Source of the DNA: Desmonostoc muscorum FACHB-395
GTDB lineage: Bacteria; Cyanobacteriota; Cyanobacteriia; Cyanobacteriales; Nostocaceae
Direction: 5' to 3'
NCBI RefSeq assembly: GCF_014698035.1
Contig: NZ_JACJSF010000086.1
Location: 1-33,932, forward strand
Length of the DNA stretch: 33,932 nt
A model generated the notes under the pieces. It made no database searches, was not told the origin of the DNA, and saw only the letters and a program-made list of their open reading frames with translations. The position numbers and the translations under genes are program-made. This document shows, piece after piece, positions 7,209 through 14,719 of the stretch. Position 1 is the stretch's first letter. The number at the start of each line of letters is the position of its first letter.

Positions 7209-8156
7209 CGGCGTTTCGTTTGCTGGTGACTGGTAAATCTGACGCAATTCGGCAATTGTCGCAGCTGTTTTGATTCTTTCTTTAATTGCCCGTAATTGTT
7301 CAATATCTGACAACAAGGAAATTTCCGACATTAGGCTTAAGGACTCAGCACCAAACTTGAGTTCTAAACCTAACTCAATTCCTTCCAATAATCCTAACCG
7401 AATACCACTGCGTTCAAAAGAAGTCACATACTGCATACGTTGTTCCGCCTCTAATTGTTCTACTTCTAGTTGAAATTCTCGCTCTAAATCTTGGGGCAGT
7501 GTCAATACCCAGTCTACAAAAGCTAACAAATTTAGAACATCTTCTCGCTCAAACCCTTGCTGGTACAACTTCCTCACTAAACTAAGTTTCTGCTGCTTAC
7601 GCTGTAACCTGTCGTTGCGCGTTTGCACTGCTGCTAGGTGTGCCATAACCACAGTTGCCAAGGGGTTACGGCTGGCTTCCAGTTCAGATTGCCTTTGTTG
7701 ATAGTCTATCAACTTGATCACAGGAAATTGGAAATTTACCATACAGCCAAATAATTCATAACCAAATTGATTCGGTCGCCAGTTAGTACGCTCATCACCA
7801 AGGATTGCTAATGATGCAACCGGACGCTTGTATCTATCGTAGATGCGGTAGTTGTAAGTGAACATCCTCTCGCTAAAGTCGAACTCTGACTGAGATTGGA
7901 TTTCCAGGTGTACAAGTACCCATGCTTCATCTCCTCCAAGACGATAAATTTTTACCAATTTATCCGCAAGGCGTTTTCCTAACTCGGCATCACGCACTAC
8001 CTGCTGTAATTCCTGGTCTAAAAATTCCGGCTGTTGTGTCCAATCAATTTCTGCATGGGCTTGAGGGAAGAAGAATTGCATGAATTCTTCAAAGTACAGT
8101 TGTAGTATCTGTTTCCAAGGGCTATCAAATTCAGTTTGTGGGTTGTTATCGCTCAT
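7203..8156 (-). CDS. Rpn-family (PD-(D/E)xK nuclease/transposase-like) protein
   Basis: A 317-residue member of the cyanobacterial Rpn/putative-transposase family. The opening SPWKQILQLYFEEFMQFFFP, EIDWTQQPEFLDQELQQV and the strand VLVHLEIQSQ (Glu-x-Gln at about residues 84-86) form the PD-(D/E)xK-type core. RMFTYNYRIYDRY and the C-terminal GIELGLELKFGAESLSLM with its helical tail follow the family pattern. It is likely an intracellular DNA endonuclease that promotes recombination, but no target is known. The ATG at 8156 lies beside the spacer leading to the omega-RNA of the IscB locus, transcribed the other way. It differs strongly from the Rpn-type protein at 1464, so the two are not recent duplicates. 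Confidence 0.75.
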   Translation of the reverse strand: MSDNNPQTEFDSPWKQILQLYFEEFMQFFFPQAHAEIDWTQQPEFLDQELQQVVRDAELGKRLADKLVKIYRLGGDEAWVLVHLEIQSQSEFDFSERMFTYNYRIYDRYKRPVASLAILGDERTNWRPNQFGYELFGCMVNFQFPVIKLIDYQQRQSELEASRNPLATVVMAHLAAVQTRNDRLQRKQQKLSLVRKLYQQGFEREDVLNLLAFVDWVLTLPQDLEREFQLEVEQLEAEQRMQYVTSFERSGIRLGLLEGIELGLELKFGAESLSLMSEISLLSDIEQLRAIKERIKTAATIAELRQIYQSPANETPL

Positions 8157-8229
8157 GCTGCAAAAGCTGAAACACTATAATAGTACATTAGTCCTATCGC
8201 CCCATCTTTAATTAATTGGAGCTAGATAC

Positions 8230-8469
8230 GTAAACTACCCACCACCAATTGCTAAGAGCAATATGCTGGGGGCTTTAAAAGCCCAGAGTTTACCCGACTA
8301 AGTACCTTGAGTACTACGATTTTTAGGTCATCTTACCTACAAATACGCAGCCAGTTTGTAGCTCTGAGGTCAACGATTAAACAAGCATATTGGGTTGAAG
8401 CTAGTGTCGTTGGCGTAAAAAGCCTTTAAATCATTGTCCAGGCTAACTTTACCCGAAAGGAGGGACTTC
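8230..8469 (+). ncRNA. candidate omega-RNA of the IscB system
   Basis: IscB proteins use an RNA encoded immediately upstream, ending at the iscB Shine-Dalgarno. Here 240 nt precede the GTG and are rich in stems. GTAAACT/AGTTTAC (8230-8236, 8287-8293) enclose ATTGCT/AGCAAT (8248-8262) and GGGCTTT/AAAGCCC (8270-8284). TAGGT/ACCTA and AGCCT/AGGCT follow. The end, CCGAAAGGAGGGACTTC, resembles the 3' end of known omega-RNAs. The guide should be the 15-20 nt just 5' of about 8230. The exact ends are not determinable by eye. Confidence 0.65.
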
Positions 8470-9753
8470 GTGTCCAAGATACTTGTCATTGACCAAAACA
8501 AACGTCCATTAGATTTAATTCATCCAGCACAGGCAAGGCAATTATTGAGAAACAAAAAAGCAGCAATTTATAGACAATTTCCATTCACTTTAATCTTGAA
8601 AGAGCCACGTCCTAAATCTCCTGTTTCACCACTCAGATTAAAGATTGATCCTGGCGCAAAAACAACAGGAATTGCATTAGTCAACGATACAACTGGAGAG
8701 GTTGTATTTGCGGCTGAATTAAAGCATAGAGGCTTTGCAATCAGAGATGCTTTAATTTCTAGAAGACAACTAAGACGTAGCAGGAGAAGCCGCAAAACTA
8801 GATACCGTAAGCCTTGGTTTTTGAATAGAACCCGTCCATCGGGATGGCTACCACCGAGCTTACAAAGCCGCATTGAAAATATCAAAACTTGGGTTGAGAA
8901 GCTATGCCGATTTGCACCAATTACGGCTATTAGTCAAGAGCTAGTATGCTTCGATATGCAGTTAGTACGCAAGCCTGATATACAAGGAAAAGAATATCAA
9001 CAAGGCACTCTTGCTGGTTATGAAACACGGCAATATCTCCTTGAAAAGTGGAATAGACAGTGTTCTTACTGTGGAATCAAAGATGTTCCTTTACAAATAG
9101 AACATATTCACCCAAGAGCAAAAGGAGGATCTAACTCAATCACAAATCTCACCTTAAGTTGCGAAAAATGTAACACCAAAAAAGGGACTAAAGACATTAA
9201 AGAGTTTATTAAAAAAGACCCGTCAAAGTTAGAAAAAATACTTAAACAAGCTAAAAAACCTCTGGCAGATGCAGCCGCAGTAAACACAACTCGTTTTGCA
9301 TTGCTAGAAGTCCTTAAGACATCTGGATTGCCAGTAGAAACAGGTTCCGGCGGGTTAACAAAGTTTAATCGCAGTCAACAAAAACTAGAAAAGACTCACT
9401 GGCTAGATGCAGCTTGTGTTGGCAAGTCAACACCAACCCTTAACACTCAAGGCGTTAAACCATTGTTAATTACAGCTAATGGGCATGGTTCTAGACAGTC
9501 ATGTAGAACCGATAAGTTCGGTTTTCCAAATCGACACGTACCTAGAGAGAAAATACATTTTGGCTTTCAAACTGGCGACATTGTTAGAGCAGTCGTTACC
9601 ACTGGTAAAAAGATTGGTAATTATCTTGGGAAAGTGGCTATTCGTTCATCAGGTAGTTTCAATATTTCTACTAAAAACGGATTAGTTCAAGGAATATCGC
9701 ACAAGTTTTGTAAACGCATTCACGCAAAGGATGGTTACTCGTATGCATATTAA
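8470..9753 (+). CDS. iscB: IscB RNA-guided DNA endonuclease
   Basis: A 427-residue IscB, the ancestor-type relative of Cas9. In order: the PLMP-type N-terminus (KILVIDQNKRPLDLIHPAQA), RuvC-I (LKIDPGAKTTG, Asp60), the arginine-rich bridge helix (RRQLRRSRRSRKTRYR, about 98-113), RuvC-II (ISQELVCFDMQ, Glu157), an HNH domain with zinc pairs Cys198/Cys201 and Cys231/Cys234 and catalytic LQIEHIHP (His212), RuvC-III (HWLDAACVG, His310/Asp313), and a C-terminal target-interaction domain. All catalytic residues I can place are present, so it should be active with the omega-RNA encoded upstream. The start is GTG at 8470 because AAGGAGG lies 6 nt before it; the upstream TTG at 8434 falls in the RNA gene. 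No tnpA is present. Confidence 0.93.
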   Translation: MSKILVIDQNKRPLDLIHPAQARQLLRNKKAAIYRQFPFTLILKEPRPKSPVSPLRLKIDPGAKTTGIALVNDTTGEVVFAAELKHRGFAIRDALISRRQLRRSRRSRKTRYRKPWFLNRTRPSGWLPPSLQSRIENIKTWVEKLCRFAPITAISQELVCFDMQLVRKPDIQGKEYQQGTLAGYETRQYLLEKWNRQCSYCGIKDVPLQIEHIHPRAKGGSNSITNLTLSCEKCNTKKGTKDIKEFIKKDPSKLEKILKQAKKPLADAAAVNTTRFALLEVLKTSGLPVETGSGGLTKFNRSQQKLEKTHWLDAACVGKSTPTLNTQGVKPLLITANGHGSRQSCRTDKFGFPNRHVPREKIHFGFQTGDIVRAVVTTGKKIGNYLGKVAIRSSGSFNISTKNGLVQGISHKFCKRIHAKDGYSYAY

Positions 9754-9765
9754 ACCCAAGAAATT

Positions 9766-9895
9766 GGGAATTACTCAACTGTTCCTCTCATTGTTTTCGT
9801 GTTCGCTCAAAGGCATTCAAGGAATGTTTTGTAATTCCCCCTCCATTCCTCCCACCACTAATCGGAGTACCGATATAGTGGGGGTCTCCTGGAGA
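9766..9895 (+). repeat. right-end hairpins of the IscB element
   Basis: GGGAATTAC (9766-9774) and GTAATTCCC (9831-9839) form a perfect 9-bp outer stem around CATTC/GAATG. The imperfect hairpin 9851-9884 (CCC-A-CCACTA, ATCGG, 4-nt loop, CCGAT, TAGTGG-GGG) follows, then TCTCC-T-GGAGA at 9885-9895. The last palindrome also supplies GGAG as Shine-Dalgarno for the gene starting at 9902. Confidence 0.6.
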
Positions 9896-9901
9896 TTTTA
9901 G

Positions 9902-10630
9902 ATGAAACAGGTAGTCAGACAAGTTAAAGAGCGCAATAAGATTGAGCTTCAATTACAAAATATTCAGTATGAACTTTGGAGATTAGATGATTCTGAATAT
10001 AGAAAACTTAGGCAAAATAGCCTTGACATTAAAGATGACTCCAATTTCTTCAGGGAACTCTATTTTTCCGAATTATTAAGTGAAGATAAACTTAACCTAG
10101 CAGAATTGTTTATCACTTTAACGTCCCTCTTTGGAGATAGTAGCGATTTATTTGATCAGGACAGAGGTTCATTTTACTTTCCCATATTACTAGTGATCAA
10201 AAAGGAGATAAATACTTTTTTCTACTTCATACGTATTTTTGACTCTCGTGGTTGGATTTGCTACCAAACATCTAAACTGTTTGAGAATGAAGGAGATGTT
10301 GATAAAAACAGAATTCAAAATGAACCCTTTGAGCAAGAATTCTCTCGACAGGAAATTAATAATTTTTGGAGCTATATCTACAGATATCTTACTGAATATT
10401 TTCACTCGATAAAATTAAATATTAGCGTTGAACCTTTTCTCAAAAGAATTGATTCTAATTTTATACTTTATGGTTATTACGATCATCAATATTTTGAGGA
10501 AGGATATGAATGTGAAGAATTATATCGGGCGAGAATCCAGCATTTCAATTCAGTTGGTATTCATGCTTGGCCACCACAAAATATAAAACCTATCTTACAA
10601 ACTATTATTAGTGAAATCGCTGATAAATAG
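9902..10630 (+). CDS. hypothetical protein (242 aa)
   Basis: I do not recognise this protein. It is acidic, rich in Phe, Tyr, Asn and Glu, and has no signal peptide or membrane segment. The first 35 residues are a charged helix (MKQVVRQVKERNKIELQLQNI begins it). A central IFDSRGWICYQ may be a beta hairpin, and the end has IHAWPPQNIKPILQTII. The ATG follows GGAG of the IscB element's right-end palindrome by 9 nt, so the element seems to have landed directly upstream and now provides the ribosome binding site. The native N-terminus could therefore have been longer. AT content is higher than in iscB. Nothing in the context indicates function. Confidence 0.55.
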   Translation: MKQVVRQVKERNKIELQLQNIQYELWRLDDSEYRKLRQNSLDIKDDSNFFRELYFSELLSEDKLNLAELFITLTSLFGDSSDLFDQDRGSFYFPILLVIKKEINTFFYFIRIFDSRGWICYQTSKLFENEGDVDKNRIQNEPFEQEFSRQEINNFWSYIYRYLTEYFHSIKLNISVEPFLKRIDSNFILYGYYDHQYFEEGYECEELYRARIQHFNSVGIHAWPPQNIKPILQTIISEIADK

Positions 10631-10840
10631 TTGCGTTTACCCACATAGCAGTGAATAAAAAAAGTTGCCTCTAATAGCTGATTCTGATACTCTGGTAAAT
10701 CTGTAAATTATGTAATTGCTTTTTCAGCTACACAGCCATAGAGCAGTCATATATAATATTGATTTTATCTATACGCGATTACTTTTGGTACTGAAATTTA
10801 ACACAATCGCTTGACCTAAACTACTGTAATTTTAGCAATC

Positions 10841-11266
10841 TCAGAACAAGAACCGATATGAAACATTTCCATCCTCATTTACTTCAAAATCAGCACTAAG
10901 CTCCTTAGCTTTCTCATCTAAATACTGTTTAGCAAACTGAGTTGATATCTGGGCGTTTTTCGCCAGCAGCAATACTGTTATTTTCCCAGAGTTGTTTTCA
11001 AGTAATTCTAAAAACACTAACTCAATTCGTTTTTGTTCTGATTCAAGCAGTAATCCTTGTTCTCTTTTGTGATGCTTTATTAAAGACCAACTCAACCACC
11101 CACCCATAGCTGTTGACGGAATAGTAAAAATCATTAAAGCAGCTACAGCACCTTCTTTATCTTTAGGGGTAGTTTTAGGATTAATCATTTCCAGAATCAT
11201 CAAAATAGAAAATGGAATCCCAAATCCCAGAAAAAACAATGCTAAAAGTTTTTTAATTAATCTCAT
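10841..11266 (-). CDS. small membrane protein with cytosolic helical domain
   Basis: The 141 residues start with two membrane helices (about 5-25 and 42-63) separated by a short hydrophilic loop. A coiled-coil-prone stretch follows (HKREQGLLLESEQKRIE), then a soluble domain, NSGKITVLLLAKNAQISTQFAKQYLDEKAKEL, that looks like a winged-helix or similar small fold. No named family is certain. The start has a good AAGGGGA about 8 nt upstream and lies 15 nt after the stop of the thermonuclease gene, so the two are probably cotranscribed. A membrane-tethered regulatory or structural role is possible; function is unknown. Confidence 0.6.
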   Translation of the reverse strand: MRLIKKLLALFFLGFGIPFSILMILEMINPKTTPKDKEGAVAALMIFTIPSTAMGGWLSWSLIKHHKREQGLLLESEQKRIELVFLELLENNSGKITVLLLAKNAQISTQFAKQYLDEKAKELSADFEVNEDGNVSYRFLF

Positions 11267-11281
11267 ATAACTTTTCCCCTT

Positions 11282-11971
11282 CTACCGTTCACACCCAATC
11301 CCATCCCTATCTCGGTCAAACCCATGAGGATCAGGTGGCAGCACCTTAAACCTTCGTTGGCTAATATCTCGGCAATTTAAGTCTGGTGAATTCTTTGGAA
11401 TGCAAAAATCTGGGTAAGAGGGATCACAGTTATTCTGTTGCTGCGGTTGAATCGCCTGAGAAGTTGTCTTTTGGGTAACTCTGTGGCGGAAGTCCCAAGG
11501 CATTACAGGATTGGCCTGACTCCAAAATGCTAAACGCTGTTGTTTGGCGGTGTTTTCACCTTGCAACAAACTATCTCTAGACTCTGGACAGCCTTTGAGA
11601 TATTGGCGATACACTACAGCCTGTCCCTGTTGCACCATATTCACATTGATACTGCGATTCCCCACATAAATCTCTGCTACCAATCGCTTATACTTATCAG
11701 TTTCAACAGGGCGTAGGGTAATAGCTTGTCCTACTGGTAGGAGTTGTTTGAGTCTTGCTGATGATTGCTGTCCCCAAGGACTTTGTTTCATCTCTGGTGC
11801 ATCAATGCAAGCGAGGCGGACAGTCACGGTTTTGTTACCAGTTTTCACCCGTATGGTGTCACCGTCACCTACGCTTACAACCGTAGCGGTAAGATTGTTG
11901 GCAAATACGGGTAACGACATTTGAGCTAGAAACAAAGCCGCAACACCAATCAAGCGAAATTTAAAAACCAT
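11282..11971 (-). CDS. secreted thermonuclease (SNase) with Excalibur domain
   Basis: A 229-residue Ca2+-dependent nuclease of the staphylococcal nuclease family, which cleaves DNA and RNA phosphodiester bonds outside the cytoplasm. A signal peptide occupies residues 1-24 (ending PVFA). The OB-fold carries the metal-binding GDGDT (Asp36, Asp38), VRLACIDAPE with Arg52 and Glu60, and KRLVAE with Arg96, equivalent to the essential Arg35, Glu43 and Arg87. All are kept. The C-terminus (about 180-229, with NCRDI and DPHGFDRDRDGIGCER) is an Excalibur calcium-binding domain with four cysteines, as in many secreted bacterial SNases. It leads a likely two-gene operon with the small membrane protein downstream. 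Confidence 0.9.
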   Translation of the reverse strand: MVFKFRLIGVAALFLAQMSLPVFANNLTATVVSVGDGDTIRVKTGNKTVTVRLACIDAPEMKQSPWGQQSSARLKQLLPVGQAITLRPVETDKYKRLVAEIYVGNRSINVNMVQQGQAVVYRQYLKGCPESRDSLLQGENTAKQQRLAFWSQANPVMPWDFRHRVTQKTTSQAIQPQQQNNCDPSYPDFCIPKNSPDLNCRDISQRRFKVLPPDPHGFDRDRDGIGCER

Positions 11972-12059
11972 TTGTACTAAAAATCACTCTTAACTTCTTC
12001 TTTTAGGATTCCCAATTTCAGCCAAGCGATCGCTTGTGATAAAGCAGTACACTGGTACT

Positions 12060-12407
12060 ATGCCGAAACTTCCAGAGTGCGATAACTGTCTCCTCTATTC
12101 ACATAACCCCCACCTCGTCTGTGTCGTTCACCCTGATGGAGTAGAGGGACAGAGCTGCTTGGACTTTCGACTTGACCCCAACGCCGAAGCAGAGGAGCTA
12201 TGGCAACGGGAGGGGGCAAGCTACTATAACAGTGAATTAATACTGCAACCACAACAGAGGTGGACGCAACAGCAAAAGCTGGAGTTACTTGATTGGCATC
12301 CAATGTTTACTGGTAAGTGTCCCCAGTGCGGTGCATCCTTTGACCGAGACTACACCTCAAGAGTGCATTGGGATTGTGAATGCGGTTGGATGGATGATTC
12401 AATTTAA
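12060..12407 (+). CDS. Cys-rich zinc-ribbon-like cyanobacterial protein
   Basis: This 115-residue soluble protein is a conserved hypothetical type seen in filamentous cyanobacteria. It has CDNC near the start (LPECDNCLLYSHNPHLVC) and a C-terminal zinc ribbon, CPQCGASF ... WDCECGW. The two halves probably hold one or two zinc ions. I start at the ATG at 12060 (MPKLPECDNC), since the family usually begins this way; the GTG at 12036 overlaps a HIP1-containing stretch. No Shine-Dalgarno is clear for either. It converges with the gene at 12423, leaving 15 bp between stops. Function unknown. Confidence 0.6.
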   Translation: MPKLPECDNCLLYSHNPHLVCVVHPDGVEGQSCLDFRLDPNAEAEELWQREGASYYNSELILQPQQRWTQQQKLELLDWHPMFTGKCPQCGASFDRDYTSRVHWDCECGWMDDSI

Positions 12408-12422
12408 GATGTTCGTACTTTC

Positions 12423-12755
12423 TTACTTCTTTGCGCCTAATGCCTGCTGACTTAATTGCATCACAATATTTTGGGGCAATGGGTCTATGACAGCATCAGT
12501 CGGCAGAGATGTAATAAAAGCTGTCACCTCTTCCCCAGTTTTATATTTCCCTTCACTCCAAGCATCAGCAATCTGTTTCGCTACCCGGTCAGCATCATCA
12601 GGGTTCGTATGGGCGGTAATACATTGAATATCATGACCAGTAAATGATATCCAAGTCTGCCAACGTTTCGTAACTGGGTGCTGAACAATCCCTGTAGTCA
12701 GTTCATTGTCCTCAAGTACTGATTTTTTCTTTGGGCCACCGAATCCTTTAAACAT
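12423..12755 (-). CDS. hypothetical protein (110 aa)
   Basis: A small soluble protein without a recognised domain. It starts with a basic, glycine-rich segment (MFKGFGGPKKKS). A compact alpha/beta region follows (GIVQHPVTKRWQTWISFTG, then DDADRVAKQIADAWSEGKY), and the end is helical. The alternation of strands and one amphipathic helix suggests a single small domain. It is convergent with the zinc-ribbon gene and has its own promoter region toward 12800. Nothing indicates a partner. Confidence 0.5.
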   Translation of the reverse strand: MFKGFGGPKKKSVLEDNELTTGIVQHPVTKRWQTWISFTGHDIQCITAHTNPDDADRVAKQIADAWSEGKYKTGEEVTAFITSLPTDAVIDPLPQNIVMQLSQQALGAKK

Positions 12756-12801
12756 AGCTGTATTTAGTAAACGCTATTTTAAAATGCCCAAAATCAACAC
12801 A

Positions 12802-12831
12802 GCGATGCCTGCGGCGGGCTACGCCTACGCT
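12802..12831. repeat. short dispersed Nostoc-type repeat
   Basis: GCGATGCCTGCGGCGGGCTA and the following CGCCTACGC form a GC-rich element of a kind scattered through Nostocales genomes. Variants occur here at about 5388-5414 and 27961-27988. It can fold on itself (GGCG/CGCC). It lies in the 112-bp spacer between the genes at 12755 and 12868. Confidence 0.55.
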
Positions 12832-12867
12832 CTAGTAAGCTGCTAACAGGTTTGACTCCATCCAGTT

Positions 12868-13470
12868 GTGGGCGATAATCTACTGGTTTGTACATTCCCA
12901 TTAATCACCTTGGAACCCAACCAGCTAAATTTATTTTCTGATTTGACCGTCACACCAGCACGCACAGCAGAGACACTGGTAATGAGTCTTGAGGCGCTGT
13001 TGAAGTGGAAATCTCAGATTTTTGAATATCAGCAGAAGGTGAGAGAGAACAAACCACCACAGCAGACGGCATTATTTGACATTACCCCTAAGCACTGCGA
13101 CCCAGACCAAATTGATCCACTTTTGCTGCGGCTTGTGCCAATGTCGTTTTATCGATTGCCAGTTGATAGTCCTGGGTCAGCTTGTCTATATTTCATCATA
13201 GACTCGGCGGCTTCTCTTGTGCTGTATGTGGGCGAAACGTGCCGCAGTAACAAGCGATGGCAGGGTATACACGCCTGCAAAGATTACATCGCTAGCTACC
13301 AGGATTTACATTATCGTTATGGGTTAAAAACAGCAGTCAACGCCGCATTTTGGTGGGATGCTCCGGTTGATCGACGCACACGGCAAGAGTTGGAGTTGAA
13401 CCTTATTTTGAAGTGGCGCAGTCCATTTAATAAGGAGAACTGGGAACGGTGGGGGCAGCCTTTTGGGTAG
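12868..13470 (+). CDS. GIY-YIG nuclease-domain protein
   Basis: A 200-residue protein whose C-terminal half is a GIY-YIG endonuclease domain. It has CLYFI (106-110, in place of GIY), LVLYVGET (118-124, the YIG strand), Arg130 in SNKRW, a Glu pair in RQELELNLILKW (174-176), and SPFNKENW (Asn188). These correspond to the catalytic Tyr, Arg, Glu and Asn. The N-terminal 90 residues (NLFSD, then LEALLKWKSQIFEYQQKV) are unassigned and may bind DNA or a partner. GIY-YIG enzymes nick DNA in repair, recombination or mobile elements. The start is uncertain: GTG at 12868 lacks a Shine-Dalgarno and no ATG precedes the domain closely. It converges on the HU gene. Confidence 0.75.
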   Translation: MGDNLLVCTFPLITLEPNQLNLFSDLTVTPARTAETLVMSLEALLKWKSQIFEYQQKVRENKPPQQTALFDITPKHCDPDQIDPLLLRLVPMSFYRLPVDSPGSACLYFIIDSAASLVLYVGETCRSNKRWQGIHACKDYIASYQDLHYRYGLKTAVNAAFWWDAPVDRRTRQELELNLILKWRSPFNKENWERWGQPFG

Positions 13471-13487
13471 GGTGGCTTACTTGTGCT

Positions 13488-13763
13488 TTATGGCGCTACT
13501 TTTTCTTTAAACTGTTTCCCAGCAGAAAACGCAGGCACTTGGGTCGCTGGAATTGTCATTGGCTCATTGGTTTTCGGATTACGCCCTTCGCGCTCTGAGC
13601 GATCGCGTCGCTCGAATGACCCAAACCCAATCAGCGTTACCTTATCCCCATTCGCTACAGCCTCGGTAACGATTGACAAAAAAGCACTTATGATTTCATC
13701 AGCTTGCTTTTTTGTGACGTTGGCTTTGGCTGCTACAGCATCCACTAGTTCACCTTTGTTCAT
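13488..13763 (-). CDS. hup: HU-family DNA-binding protein
   Basis: A complete 91-residue HU protein: MNKGELVDAVAAKANVTKKQ, the dimer core VTLIGFGSFERRDRSEREGRNPKTNEPM, the arm-tip proline region (IPATQVPAF) and the end GKQFKEKV. HU binds and bends DNA non-specifically as a dimer, organising the nucleoid and helping repair and recombination. Length and motifs are standard for the family. A weak GGCGA precedes the ATG. The long upstream spacer should hold its promoter. Whether this is the main chromosomal HU or an accessory copy cannot be told. Confidence 0.95.
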   Translation of the reverse strand: MNKGELVDAVAAKANVTKKQADEIISAFLSIVTEAVANGDKVTLIGFGSFERRDRSEREGRNPKTNEPMTIPATQVPAFSAGKQFKEKVAP

Positions 13764-14067
13764 AAATCGCCCTGAATCATTGCAAGTAATCGAAATTTAG
13801 CATTATTACCTCTTATTCAGAAAGGGGAAAAGGAATAATTTCTAGCAGCATACGAAAATTAACAATGCACGGCTACTACTGTGTCGATTTTGCACGATAG
13901 ATAATCGCTATATTGCTCCAGAACCGTCTAATTGGTGTAACGGTTTTATTTTCGGTTAGGTAAATCCATCCTCATATTCAGCCACAAGAGATAAGATATT
14001 TATACAGTATTTATGTACTATAAGAGGCTGAATGTGAACCTAATTCATCACAAAGGAGAATACGACA
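13764..14067. other. spacer upstream of hup
   Basis: No gene is seen in these 304 bases. AACCGT (13922-13927) and ACGGTT (13940-13945), followed by TTATTTTC, form a weak terminator-like hairpin on the plus strand. Near 14000-14030, TATACAGT and TACTATAAG may be the promoter of the small DHFR-family fragment at 14068. Confidence 0.4.
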
Positions 14068-14178
14068 ATGAGAAAATTAAAACTTCAATTACAAATGACC
14101 GTTGACGGATACATCGCCGGACTAAAGGGCGAAATGGACTTTATGGCGTGGAATTGGGACGACGAATTAAAACTTTGA
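14068..14178 (+). pseudogene. truncated dihydrofolate reductase family (RibD C-terminal type) gene
   Basis: A 36-codon frame with a good AAAGGAG 10 nt before the ATG. It encodes MRKLKLQLQMTVDGYIAGLK and then a segment with GEMDFMAWNWDDELKL. This matches the first strand and loop of DHFR-like reductases common in bacteria, which run to about 180 residues. A stop follows at once and the remaining three-quarters are missing. Downstream is a piece of the dispersed repeat A/D, so the gene was probably cut by a rearrangement there. The expression signals look intact. Confidence 0.75.
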
Positions 14179-14225
14179 CTGTGGGATTGTTGTTCTCAAT
14201 TACGAGCCAAAACGTGACTAAATAC

Positions 14226-14279
14226 GAGGTGAAGGGTATTAGATGACTGTACTTACTATGAATAAACCGGAGACAATAT
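14226..14279 (+). repeat. dispersed repeat A/D, third (partial) copy
   Basis: GAGGTGAA (14226-14233) and the following bases align without gaps to 16586-16639, with about 41 of 54 identical (for instance ATAAACCGGAGACAA against ATAAACTGGGGACAA). It is the right-hand end of the A/D unit. It lies between the broken ends of the DHFR-like and acyl-CoA dehydrogenase fragments. Confidence 0.6.
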
Positions 14280-14415
14280 CAATTGATCGCACTTTGGCCC
14301 AATAGCTGTTGCACTCTTCAATTATCTGAACAATAGGACTAATCTCGTTTTGAGCAAATTCACGCGCAAGAGACTGCAACATCTCCTGTTTTTGAGTGAG
14401 GCTGAAGTCAATCAT
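14239..14415 (-). pseudogene. acyl-CoA dehydrogenase, N-terminal fragment
   Basis: The minus-strand ATG at 14415 opens 58 codons starting MIDFSLTQKQEMLQSLAREF and continuing AQNEISPIV. This is the first helices of an acyl-CoA dehydrogenase, an FAD enzyme of about 380 residues that oxidises acyl-CoA. Similarity is lost by about residue 43, and the frame then runs through repeat D to a stop. No FAD- or substrate-binding part remains, so it is a remnant. The lactate-dehydrogenase-like gene lies upstream on the same strand. Confidence 0.7.
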
Positions 14416-14719
14416 TTTTTATTTTCTCTTTATTTCTACAGTGAAAATATACAACTTTCTTTGATCTACTATCACCTTATAATCAGTATCAAAATATCGG
14501 TTTTGTAACCAGATTTTCTTATTTAAAGGCTGTGTACAAGTAGAAAAGTCTTTATATATCCTAGCTTTAAGATATGCACATCTCCTTCAACAAGTAAGCA
14601 CAAAAGAAAAATAAGTCAAAAATACCTATAAAAAAATCAATTGCTATAGCCTATTAGAAGATATCTACTAAATTAGTTAAGCTTATACTATATTTTTAGA
14701 CAGGCTATGTGAGTTGATT

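Larger units (their letters stand above)
8230..9895 (+). mobile_element. IscB element with IS200/IS605-like hairpin ends (no TnpA)
   Basis: The left end (8238-8272) and the right end (9851-9884) share a design. CCC-A-CCA on one side pairs with TGG-GGG on the other around an inner hairpin, and a small palindrome follows at once (GGGCTTTAAAAGCCC on the left, TCTCCTGGAGA on the right). Such subterminal hairpins are typical of IS200/IS605-group elements that carry iscB. No transposase is encoded, so it would need TnpA in trans. The outer boundaries are approximate. Confidence 0.6.

Noticed and set aside
8434..8469. Start of iscB at the upstream TTG
   Set aside because: The GTG at 8470 has AAGGAGG at ideal spacing and begins the conserved sequence; the TTG lies in the omega-RNA region.
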